64,000 nucleotides of DNA from Kitasatospora setae KM-6054. Its GTDB lineage: Bacteria; Actinomycetota; Actinomycetes; Streptomycetales; Streptomycetaceae. The first letter of the stretch is position 1, and each line of letters opens with the position of its first letter. The notes below the pieces were generated by a model. That model saw only the letters and a list, made by a program, of their open reading frames with translations. It was not told the origin of the DNA and searched no databases. Positions 38,263 through 45,436 of this stretch are shown in pieces. The translations under genes were made by a program, and so were the position numbers. The stretch is taken from contig NC_016109.1 in assembly GCF_000269985.1 (NCBI RefSeq), forward strand, positions 3,038,001 through 3,102,000. Direction: 5' to 3'.

Positions 38263-38412
38263 GGTGCGGCGGGCGCGCGGTGCCGTGTTCGCCCCGTCCA
38301 CGGCCCGGGCAGCGCACCCCGGCCGCTTCACCTTCTTCGTGTCGTGCCCCGCGGTCGGGCCGTCTCCGCCGTCCGCCGCGACCGGGTGCGCCTGATTCTG
38401 GGAGCCCACGCA

Positions 38413-39558
38413 ATGCAGACTCCACGCGTCACCACGGACACCCCGGGCGGTGCCACCCCGCTGGACACCCGCCGGGCCCGCGCCGGGCGCGGCGCGGCCG
38501 GCACTGCCACCGCCCCGGCCGGCAAGGGGGCGTCCGCGTCCTTCTCCGAGCTGCTCCAGCGGGTGAAGGCCGAGGGCCTCCTGGACCTGACGCCCCGCTG
38601 GTACTACGGCCGGATCTCCGTCAACACCGCGATGATCGTCGGCGGCCTGGCGGCCTTCGCGCTGATCGGCGACTCCTGGTGGCAGCTGCTGGTCGCCGCC
38701 TGGATGGGCCTGTGCGGCGCGCAGAGCGCCTTCATGTGGCACGAGGCCGGCCACAAGGCGATGTTCCGCAGCCGCTGGACGGCCGACGTGGTCGGCTACT
38801 TCCACGCCAACCTGGTCAACGGCGTCAGCTACGGCTGGTGGGTCAACCACCACAACCGCCACCACAGCCACCCCAACCACCTGGACCTCGACCCCGACAT
38901 CGGCCGCCGCACGGCGATCTTCGACATCAAGCAGTACGCCACCCGGACCGGGGTGCAGCGGTTCGTGGTGCGCTACCAGAGCGTGCTGTTCTTCGTGCTG
39001 CTGACCCTGGAGGCCTTCAAGATGAACCGCACCGCGGTGCGGGCCATCGTGAAGGGCGACACCAAGCGCCCGGTGCTGGAGACCACCCTGCTGGTGGTGC
39101 GGGCCGCGTTCTACCTGAGCCTGGTGTTCTGGCTGCTGCCGCCGGGCCTGGCGGTGGCGTTCCTGCTGGTCCAGCACGCCGTGCTGGGCGTCTACTTCGG
39201 CATGATCTTCGCCCCGAACCACAAGGGCATGGAGATCCGCGACGGCGAGGAGGAGACCCTGGACTGGCTGGAGCGCCAGGTCCTCACCTCCCGCAACATC
39301 ACCCCGTCCCCGCTGATCGACTTCCTGTACGGCGGGCTGAACTACCAGATCGAGCACCACCTGTTCCCGGCGATGCCGCAGAAGCACCTGGCCCGTGCGC
39401 GGGTGCTGACCATGGAGTACTGCGCCGAGCGCGGCATCCCGTACGTCGAGATGGGCTTCTGGGCCTCCTACAAGGAGGTCGCCGGCTTCCTGCACGAGGT
39501 CAGCGCGCCCGTCCGGCGCGGCGAGGGCGACGCGGCCGCGGCCGCCCGCCTGGCCTGA
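38413..39558 (+). CDS. Membrane fatty acid desaturase
   Basis: 381-aa acyl-lipid/acyl-CoA desaturase with the three histidine boxes HEAGHK, HHNRHH and QIEHHLFP that ligate the diiron centre. Hydrophobic pairs flank them (FALIGDSWWQLLVAAWMG, SLVFWLLPPGLAVAFLLV). It probably puts a double bond in the fatty chain, as expected for alkenyl-azoxy products such as elaiomycin-type compounds. ATG 38413 is chosen (GGAG 8 nt upstream, after the promoter). Confidence 0.93.
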   Translation: MQTPRVTTDTPGGATPLDTRRARAGRGAAGTATAPAGKGASASFSELLQRVKAEGLLDLTPRWYYGRISVNTAMIVGGLAAFALIGDSWWQLLVAAWMGLCGAQSAFMWHEAGHKAMFRSRWTADVVGYFHANLVNGVSYGWWVNHHNRHHSHPNHLDLDPDIGRRTAIFDIKQYATRTGVQRFVVRYQSVLFFVLLTLEAFKMNRTAVRAIVKGDTKRPVLETTLLVVRAAFYLSLVFWLLPPGLAVAFLLVQHAVLGVYFGMIFAPNHKGMEIRDGEEETLDWLERQVLTSRNITPSPLIDFLYGGLNYQIEHHLFPAMPQKHLARARVLTMEYCAERGIPYVEMGFWASYKEVAGFLHEVSAPVRRGEGDAAAAARLA

Positions 39559-39597
39559 CCGCCCGTCACCCGTCCCGTTCCACCGTCACCCGTGTTC

Positions 39598-39635
39598 CCG
39601 CGGCGCCCCGGCCGGTCCCGGCCGGGGCGCCGCGG
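39598..39635 (+). terminator. Hairpin between desaturase and MFS genes
   Basis: Perfect 18-bp inverted repeat (39598-39615 with 39618-39635) just before the MFS ribosome site. Attenuator or partial terminator. Confidence 0.6.
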
Positions 39636-39651
39636 TGGGAGGAGCCCCCTC

Positions 39652-41013
39652 ATGCTCGACCAGCAGACCAGACAGGCCCGCCCGGCCGTCCCGGACTCGA
39701 TCGGCGCGCGGCTGGACCGCGCGCCGATCGGCCCCGTCCACCGCAGGCTGACCGCGATCATCGGCGTCGGCCTGCTCTTCGACACCTTCGAGAACAACCT
39801 GTCCGGGGTGATCTCGAAGGTCCTGCAGCACGACTTCGCCTTCAACGGCACCACCCTGAAGCTGGTGCTGGCCTCCGCGTTCGTCGGCCAGTTCGTCGGC
39901 GCGCTGCTGCTCGGGCGGCTGGCCGACCGGGTCGGCCGGCGCACCGCGTTCCTGGTCAACCTGGCGCTGTACTCCGGGTTCTCGCTGCTGGGCGCGTTCT
40001 CGCCGAACGCGGAGTGGCTGATCGCGACCCGGTTCCTGGCGGGCGTCGGCATCGGCGCCGAGCAGGCCCTGTCGGACTGCTACCTGGCGGACGTGCTGCC
40101 CGCGAACCGGCGCGGCCGGTTCACCGCCTGGGCGTACACGATCGCGTTCTGCGGGGTGCCCGCGGTGGGCTTCGCCGCGCTGTGGCTGGTGCCGCTGTCG
40201 CCGCTGGGGATCGCGGGCTGGCGCTGGCTGTTCGTGCTGGGCTCGCTCGGCTCGGCGGTGGTGTGGGTGCTGCGCCGGCAGCTGATCGAGTCGCCGCGCT
40301 GGCTGGCCGCGGTGGGCCGCCGGGAGGAGGCCGAGCGGCTGACCGCGCTGCTGGAGGGCCGGGCCCCGGGCGAGCCGCCCGCGACCCCCGCCGTCCCGGA
40401 CGCGCCGGCGCCCCGGGTGCGGGTGCGGGCGGTGTTCTCGCCCCGGTTCCTGCGCCGCACCGTGATGCTGTGGCTGTTCTGCGTGCTGTCGGTGGTCGGC
40501 TACTACGGCTTCGGGACGCTGGCCCCGCAGATCCTCGCCGCGAAGGGCTACGGCGTGGTGGCGGGCCTGGGCTACACCGCGGCGTCGTTCCTCGGCTACC
40601 CGCTGGGCTCGCTGCTGTCGGTGCCGATCATGGAGCGGATGGAGCGCAAGCTGCTGGCCGCGCTGTCGGCGTCCGTGATGGCGCTGGCCGGCCTGGGCTT
40701 CGGCTTCGCGAACGGCGCGGCCTCGGTGGTGGTGTGCGGCGTGCTGTACACGCTGGCGAGCAACGTGTTCTCCACCGTCTCGCACGTGTACCTCGCCGAG
40801 CAGTACCCGACGGCGATCCGGGCGGCGGCCTCGGGCACCGCGTACTCGCTGTCGAAGCTGAGCGCGGCCGCGCTGCCGTTCGTCCTGCTGCCGGTGCTCC
40901 AGCAGCACGGCGCGGGGGCCCTGTTCGGGGTGATCGCGGCGGCGATGGCGCTCCTCACGCTGACCGTGCTGACGCTCGGGCAGCGCACCACGGGCCGTCC
41001 GGTGGACCACTGA
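39652..41013 (+). CDS. MFS transporter (12 TM, sugar/acid-porter like)
   Basis: 453-aa transporter with about 12 hydrophobic segments. Motif A is GRLADRVGRRTAFL and the N-terminus has LLFDTFENNLSGVISK. It has the TM4 region LAGVGIGAEQALSDCYLADVLPANRRG, typical of the synaptic-vesicle/aromatic-acid porter branch. In the valanimycin cluster an MFS protein (VlmF) gives resistance, so an exporter role for the azoxy product is plausible, but uptake of a precursor cannot be excluded. Confidence 0.9.
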   Translation: MLDQQTRQARPAVPDSIGARLDRAPIGPVHRRLTAIIGVGLLFDTFENNLSGVISKVLQHDFAFNGTTLKLVLASAFVGQFVGALLLGRLADRVGRRTAFLVNLALYSGFSLLGAFSPNAEWLIATRFLAGVGIGAEQALSDCYLADVLPANRRGRFTAWAYTIAFCGVPAVGFAALWLVPLSPLGIAGWRWLFVLGSLGSAVVWVLRRQLIESPRWLAAVGRREEAERLTALLEGRAPGEPPATPAVPDAPAPRVRVRAVFSPRFLRRTVMLWLFCVLSVVGYYGFGTLAPQILAAKGYGVVAGLGYTAASFLGYPLGSLLSVPIMERMERKLLAALSASVMALAGLGFGFANGAASVVVCGVLYTLASNVFSTVSHVYLAEQYPTAIRAAASGTAYSLSKLSAAALPFVLLPVLQQHGAGALFGVIAAAMALLTLTVLTLGQRTTGRPVDH

Positions 41014-41049
41014 CGGGTCCGGCCCGGCCGCGGGGCGGCGGGGCAGCGG

Positions 41050-41086
41050 CGAGACGCCCGGCCGGGGCTCCCGGCCGGGCGTCTCG
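41050..41086 (+). terminator. Terminator after the azoxy-cluster MFS gene
   Basis: Perfect 16-bp inverted repeat (41050-41065 with 41071-41086), 5-nt loop. Confidence 0.85.
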
Positions 41087-41111
41087 CGCGAGCGGGCCCG
41101 GCGTTCCGCAG

Positions 41112-41150
41112 CCGGGCCGGGGTACCGGGCCGGGGTACCGGGCCGGGGTG
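41112..41150. repeat. Three tandem 13-mers
   Basis: CCGGGCCGGGGTA three times (last ends in TG). Part of the 248-bp noncoding stretch between the MFS and ACP genes; nothing else is seen there apart from the terminator. Confidence 0.7.
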
Positions 41151-41261
41151 CCGCCGCTCCCCGGCCCGGCCGCCCGCGGGGCTCCGGACGGGGAGTCCCG
41201 CGGGCGCCGGACTCCGCTCCGCCCGGGCGGCCGCCTCCGCCCGGGCCCGGGGCGTCCGGGT

Positions 41262-41543
41262 TCAGGCGGAGGCGCCGGCCTCGCTCGCCAGGTAGGCGGC
41301 CATCGCGGTCACCGTGGGGTGGTACTCCCAGGCGATCGCCGGCTCCAGGTAGAGGCCGAACTTCTCCTCGATGTCGCCGAACAGGCTGAGCGCGGCGACC
41401 GAGTCGAGGCCGCACTCGATGAACGGCATGTCGGGGTTGATCTCGTGGCGGGGCCGGGAGAGGGACTCGCTGAGCCGGTCGATCAGCCAGCCGCGGATCT
41501 CAGTCTCGGCCTGGTCACCGGGCAACGGTCGGGACGCTGTCAT
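41262..41543 (-). CDS. Free-standing acyl carrier protein
   Basis: 93-aa PCP/ACP-like carrier with the attachment serine in ECGLDSVAALSLFGDIE (about residue 48) and C-terminal TVTAMAAYLASE. The aromatic EYHPTV and long first helix resemble stand-alone PKS ACPs. ATG 41543 is followed upstream by its own SARP-type box. No partner enzyme is adjacent; it could serve the FAAL operon, the PKS, or the azoxy chain. Confidence 0.9.
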   Translation of the reverse strand: MTASRPLPGDQAETEIRGWLIDRLSESLSRPRHEINPDMPFIECGLDSVAALSLFGDIEEKFGLYLEPAIAWEYHPTVTAMAAYLASEAGASA

Positions 41544-41574
41544 CGATACTCCTTCGCAGTGGCATCTCCCCCGC

Positions 41575-41617
41575 AGCGTGCACCCGGGAGCTGGAGGGCC
41601 GCTGGAGGGGCCCTGGA
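41575..41617 (-). promoter_or_regulatory. SARP-type box (TCCAG) and -10 for the ACP gene
   Basis: Minus-strand TCCAG repeats at 41617-41613, 41606-41602 and 41595-41591 (11-bp period), then 8 nt and CACGCT. Confidence 0.62.
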
Positions 41618-41649
41618 CGGACCCCGGTGGCACGCTACGGCGCACGCGT

Positions 41650-41689
41650 CGAGCCCGCCTCGGGTCCGGGTGGACCCGAGGCGGGCTCG
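41650..41689 (-). terminator. Terminator of SARP-B
   Basis: Perfect 18-bp inverted repeat (41650-41667 with 41672-41689), 4-nt loop, 54 nt beyond the SARP-B stop. Confidence 0.85.
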
Positions 41690-41742
41690 GAACTGGCGCG
41701 GAACGGGCGTGGGACGGGCGCGGAACGGGCCGGCCGGGGTGC

Positions 41743-42552
41743 TCAGCCGACCAGGCGGTCGGCCTCCAGCACCCCGGCGGAGACCGGGTCGAGGCGCGGG
41801 TCGGCGGCGAGCACGGCGTTGTGCAGCCGCTGGACGCGGTTGGACGGCTCGATGCCGAGCTCGCGGATGAGCGTCTCGCGCAGCCGCCGGTAGGTCTCCA
41901 GCGCCTGCCAGGCCCGGCCGGACCGGTACTGCGCCAGGATCAGCTGCGCGTGCAGGCCCTCGTGCATCGGGTGGCGGGCGGACAGCACGGTCAGTTCGCC
42001 GAGCAGCGCGGCGTGCCGGCCGAGCCGGAGGTCGGCGCCGATCCGGCCCTCCAGGGCGGACAGCCTGGCCTCCTCCAGCCGCATCACCTCGATCTCCAGG
42101 ACCGGGCCGATGTTGACGTCGACCAGGACCGGGCCGCGCCACAGGTCGAGGGCGCGGCAGAGCAGCAGCGAGGCGCTCTCGTCGTCGCCCTGGTCGAGGG
42201 CGGCCCGGCCGAGCGCGGCGAGGCGCTCGAACTCGCTGCTGTCGACCTCGCCCGGCTGGACGTCCAGCAGGTAGCCGCCGTAGCGGGTGGCCAGCACGTC
42301 CTTGGCGGCGGCGGGCGAGCCGAGGGCCTGGGTGAGCAGCCGGCGGAGCTGGAGGATGTAGGTCTGCAGGGTGGTGGCGGCCGATCGGGGCGGCGCCTCA
42401 CCCCAGATCTCCTCCATCAGGGTCTGCGCGGTGACGACCTGGTTGGCCTGGAGCGCCAGAAGCGCCAGGATCTGCCTCGGCTTGGCCGCGCTCGGAACGA
42501 AAGGGCTTCCCAGGTGCTCAGCGGTGAACGGTCCCAGAAGACTGATCTGCAC
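41743..42552 (-). CDS. SARP-family transcriptional activator (SARP-B)
   Basis: 269-aa short SARP: N-terminal winged helix (QISLLGPFTAEHLGS, TTLQTYILQLRRLLT, RYGGYLLDV) and C-terminal BTAD domain (RLRETLIRELGIEPSNRVQ). GTG start at 42552 with GGAGG upstream. Divergent from the RiPP precursor gene and beside the ACP with a TCCAG-type box, so it is the candidate activator of the TCCAG-type promoters (ACP, SagB, FAAL operon). Confidence 0.93.
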   Translation of the reverse strand: MQISLLGPFTAEHLGSPFVPSAAKPRQILALLALQANQVVTAQTLMEEIWGEAPPRSAATTLQTYILQLRRLLTQALGSPAAAKDVLATRYGGYLLDVQPGEVDSSEFERLAALGRAALDQGDDESASLLLCRALDLWRGPVLVDVNIGPVLEIEVMRLEEARLSALEGRIGADLRLGRHAALLGELTVLSARHPMHEGLHAQLILAQYRSGRAWQALETYRRLRETLIRELGIEPSNRVQRLHNAVLAADPRLDPVSAGVLEADRLVG

Positions 42553-42801
42553 GGTTGATCCGCCTCCTCTCCAGTGGCGGGCGGACGGATGGGTTCCCTG
42601 GAGCTTGGCACGCGGACCCGTCCCGACAACAGTGAGATCCTCACGGATTCGGGCGGGAATCCGGAACGCCGGGCACATGAGATATTCACGCGCAAGGCGT
42701 GAGGGAACCACTGTTCCGACCGGGTGGGCGTCACGGAGGATTCCCTCCCGTACGAACACCTGTCCTCCGGTCAGCAAGTCCCCATCCCAAGGAGAACGTC
42801 C

Positions 42802-43068
42802 GTGCTCGCCACCGTCCCGCGTCCGATACCGTCCACCCGGCACCTGGAGTCCGACTGGCGTTTCGCCGAACTCGTCGTTCGGACCCACCTGGAGCCCGGT
42901 CTCCGCCTGCGCTACCTGGAGGAACCCGCCGAGGTCCTGGCCGAGTTCGGGCTCTCGCTGCCCGAGGGCGCCACCGCGCCGGTGCTGCCCGGCGGCGGCG
43001 CCCGTTCCGAGAACCCCTGGGCGGACGCCTGTCCGACCGCGCTGAGCTTCACCATCGAGGGCAACTGA
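42802..43068 (+). CDS. Putative RiPP (TOMM) precursor with nitrile-hydratase-like leader
   Basis: 88-aa peptide. Residues about 19-57 (WRFAELVVRTHLEPG, YLEEPAEVLAEFGLSLPEG) resemble the C-terminal part of nitrile hydratase alpha used as NHLP leaders. A Gly-Gly-Gly stretch (64-66) follows, then a 22-23-residue core with SENPWADACPTALSFTIEGN, offering S69, C77, T79, S82 and T84 for heterocyclisation. GTG 42802 is set by AAGGAG 7 nt upstream. It lies 1 nt before the YcaO gene, the usual modifying partner. It could instead be a leader-like carrier with no mature product. Confidence 0.78.
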   Translation: MLATVPRPIPSTRHLESDWRFAELVVRTHLEPGLRLRYLEEPAEVLAEFGLSLPEGATAPVLPGGGARSENPWADACPTALSFTIEGN

Positions 43069-43069
43069 G

Positions 43070-45331
43070 GTGGGGGCCGGGGTCCTTCCTCCCGTCGGCT
43101 TCAAACGGCACCTGCGCGCCGAGGTGGTGGTCGGCGAGGGGACCTTCCTGATCTCCGAGCGCGGCACCACCCGGCTCCGGGGCCGGCTGCTGGAGTCGCT
43201 GGCACCGCTCCTGGACGGCACCCGCGACCTGCGGGAGCTGGTCCGGGACAGCTCCGACGGGTCGGCCGCCGAGATCGGCAACCTGGTCGGGTCGCTGTCC
43301 AGCGCCGGTCTGCTGTCCTTCCGCGGCAGCGTGCCGCGGCAGGCCGACGGCCGGGCGGAGGGCTTCTGGGAGGCCGCCGGGCTGGACGGTCCGGCGACCG
43401 TCCGCGCGCTCGCCGACGCCCGGGTGCGGGTGGTCGGCGCCGACGGGACGGACCCCGGCCCCACCGCCGCCTTCGAGGCGGCCGGCCTGCGCGTCACGGA
43501 CGCCACCGACGCGGACCTGACGGTGGTGCTCTGCCGCGACTACCTGTCCGGCGCGCTGGCGGCCGTCGAGGCGGAGCGCCGGGCGGCCGGCGGTGCCTGG
43601 ATGCTGGCCCGGACCGGCGGCACCGAGATCTGGACCGGCCCGTTCTTCGACCCCCGGGACGAGGCCGCCGCCTGCTGGCACTGCATGGCGCACCGGTTAC
43701 GGGACAACCGCCCGGAGGACCTGACGGTCCAGCGGGCGCTCGCCCTGACCGACCCGCCGACCTGCCCGGAGGCGTCGCTGCCCTCGACCCGGGCGCTCGG
43801 CCTGCACCTGGCGGCGGTCCGCGCCCAGCAGTGGCTGGCCGGGCTGCGCGAGCCGGGCCACCAGTCGATCCACACCTTCGACCTGCTCCGCCCGGCCGTC
43901 GCGCGCCACGCCGTGCTGCGCGACCCGCGCTGCCCGTCCTGTTCCGGGCCCGCCGCGGCCGCCGCGCACCCCGGGCCGCCCCGCCCCGTGGTGCTGCGTC
44001 CGGTGCCCAAGGCGTCCCGGGCCGGCAACGGGCACCGCGCCCTGACGCCGCAGCAGGTCCTGGACCGCTACGGCCACCTGGTCAGCCCGGTCTCCGGGCT
44101 GATCGGCCGGATCAGCCGGGCCGCGCACTGCCCGGACGGCGTGCACTCGTACGTCGCCCAGTCCGCGCTCGCCCCGGTCGGCCGCTCCCCGCTGCGCCGG
44201 ATCTCCGGCGGCAAGGGCGCCACCGAGCTGGACGCCCGGGTCAGCGCCCTGTGCGAGGCGCTGGAGCACCGCTCCGGCGCGCTGCACGGCGGCGAGCCGC
44301 GGGTCCGCGCCACGCTGCGCGAGCTGGGCGACCGGGCCCTGCACCCGAACACCTGCCAGCTGTACGACGAGCGGCAGTTCGCCGACCGGGAGCGCTGGAA
44401 CGCCGACCACTCGCTCTACCAGTACGTCACCGAGCGGTTCGATCCGGACGTGCCGGTCGACTGGTCCCCGGTGTGGTCGCTGACCCGGCGGCGCGAGGTG
44501 CTGCTGCCGACCGCGCTCCTCTACTACGGGCCGCACCCGCCGGGGACCGGCGCCCGCTGGGCCAGGGCCGACTCCAACGGCTGCGCGGCCGGCAGCAGCC
44601 TGGAGGACGCGATCCTGCAGGGCTTCCTGGAGCTGGTCGAACGGGACGCGGTCGCGCTGTGGTGGTACAACCGCACCCGGCACCCCAGGGTGGACCTGGC
44701 GGCGCTGGGCGACCCGTGGCTGGACCAGGCCCCGGCCACCCACCGGCGGCTGGGCCGCCGGCTGTGGGCCCTGGACCTCACCGCCGACCTGGGCGTGCCG
44801 GTGGTGGTGGCGGTCTCCGCGCGGACCGGGGGCGGGCCGCAGCAGCTGTCCTTCGGCTTCGGCGCGCACTTCGACCTGGTGACGGCCGCGCGCCGGGCCG
44901 TCGCCGAGTGCGAGCAGCTGCTGCCCGCCGCCGCGGCGGCCGGGCGGGGCCGGACGGACGGCGTGCTGGCCGACCCGGTGGCCCGGGCCTGGTTCGGCGG
45001 GGCCACCACCGAGGCCCACCCGTACCTGCTGCCCGACCCGGCGGCCGCCCCGTCCGGCCCCGGCCGCTGGCCGTGGCCCGCGTCCTCCTGCCTCAAGCAG
45101 GACGTGGAGACCGCCGAACGGCTGGTCGCCGCGCACGGCATGGAGCTGCTGGTGCTGGAGCAGACCCGCCCCGAGATCGGCCTGCCGGTGGTGCGGGTGC
45201 TGGTCCCCGGGCTGCGGCACTTCTGGGCGCGGTTCGCCCCCGGACGGCTGTTCGACGTGCCGGTGCGGCTGGGCCGGCTCGCCGAACCGACCCCGTACGA
45301 ACGGCTCAACCCCGTCCCGCTGTTCCTCTGA
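43070..45331 (+). CDS. Fused leader-binding E1-like/YcaO cyclodehydratase
   Basis: 753-aa TOMM cyclodehydratase. N-terminal RRE-like segment (residues 1-90), then a degenerate E1/ThiF-like domain with zinc cysteine pairs CWHC (202-205) and CPSC (288-291). The YcaO domain (about 330-753) has ATP-site segments ELDARVSALCEALEHRSG and LQGFLELVERDAVALWWYN, and ends NPVPLFL. It makes azolines from Cys/Ser/Thr of the precursor using ATP. GTG start 1 nt after the precursor stop, so coupled. Codon 210 is TTA (43697-43699), the only in-frame TTA I see in the window, implying bldA dependence. Confidence 0.92.
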   Translation: MGAGVLPPVGFKRHLRAEVVVGEGTFLISERGTTRLRGRLLESLAPLLDGTRDLRELVRDSSDGSAAEIGNLVGSLSSAGLLSFRGSVPRQADGRAEGFWEAAGLDGPATVRALADARVRVVGADGTDPGPTAAFEAAGLRVTDATDADLTVVLCRDYLSGALAAVEAERRAAGGAWMLARTGGTEIWTGPFFDPRDEAAACWHCMAHRLRDNRPEDLTVQRALALTDPPTCPEASLPSTRALGLHLAAVRAQQWLAGLREPGHQSIHTFDLLRPAVARHAVLRDPRCPSCSGPAAAAAHPGPPRPVVLRPVPKASRAGNGHRALTPQQVLDRYGHLVSPVSGLIGRISRAAHCPDGVHSYVAQSALAPVGRSPLRRISGGKGATELDARVSALCEALEHRSGALHGGEPRVRATLRELGDRALHPNTCQLYDERQFADRERWNADHSLYQYVTERFDPDVPVDWSPVWSLTRRREVLLPTALLYYGPHPPGTGARWARADSNGCAAGSSLEDAILQGFLELVERDAVALWWYNRTRHPRVDLAALGDPWLDQAPATHRRLGRRLWALDLTADLGVPVVVAVSARTGGGPQQLSFGFGAHFDLVTAARRAVAECEQLLPAAAAAGRGRTDGVLADPVARAWFGGATTEAHPYLLPDPAAAPSGPGRWPWPASSCLKQDVETAERLVAAHGMELLVLEQTRPEIGLPVVRVLVPGLRHFWARFAPGRLFDVPVRLGRLAEPTPYERLNPVPLFL

Positions 45332-45350
45332 GCTGAGGCTTTCGCCCGGC

Positions 45351-45382
45351 TCCAGCGGTGCTCCAGCGGAGCCGGGCATCCT
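45351..45382 (+). promoter_or_regulatory. SARP-type box (TCCAG) and -10 for the SagB gene
   Basis: TCCAG at 45351 and 45362 (11-bp period), preceded by a degenerate unit at 45340, with CATCCT 8 nt after the last heptamer. Confidence 0.55.
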
Positions 45383-45436
45383 CGGTGGCTCGCATCGATC
45401 CGGTCGCCCGACGACCGCCCGGCACGAGGAACACGG

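Noticed and set aside
42605..42633. TTGGCA-17-AACAGT as promoter of the RiPP precursor
   Set aside because: Weak -10 and a leader of about 170 nt; not strong enough to annotate. No clear SARP box was found for this gene.
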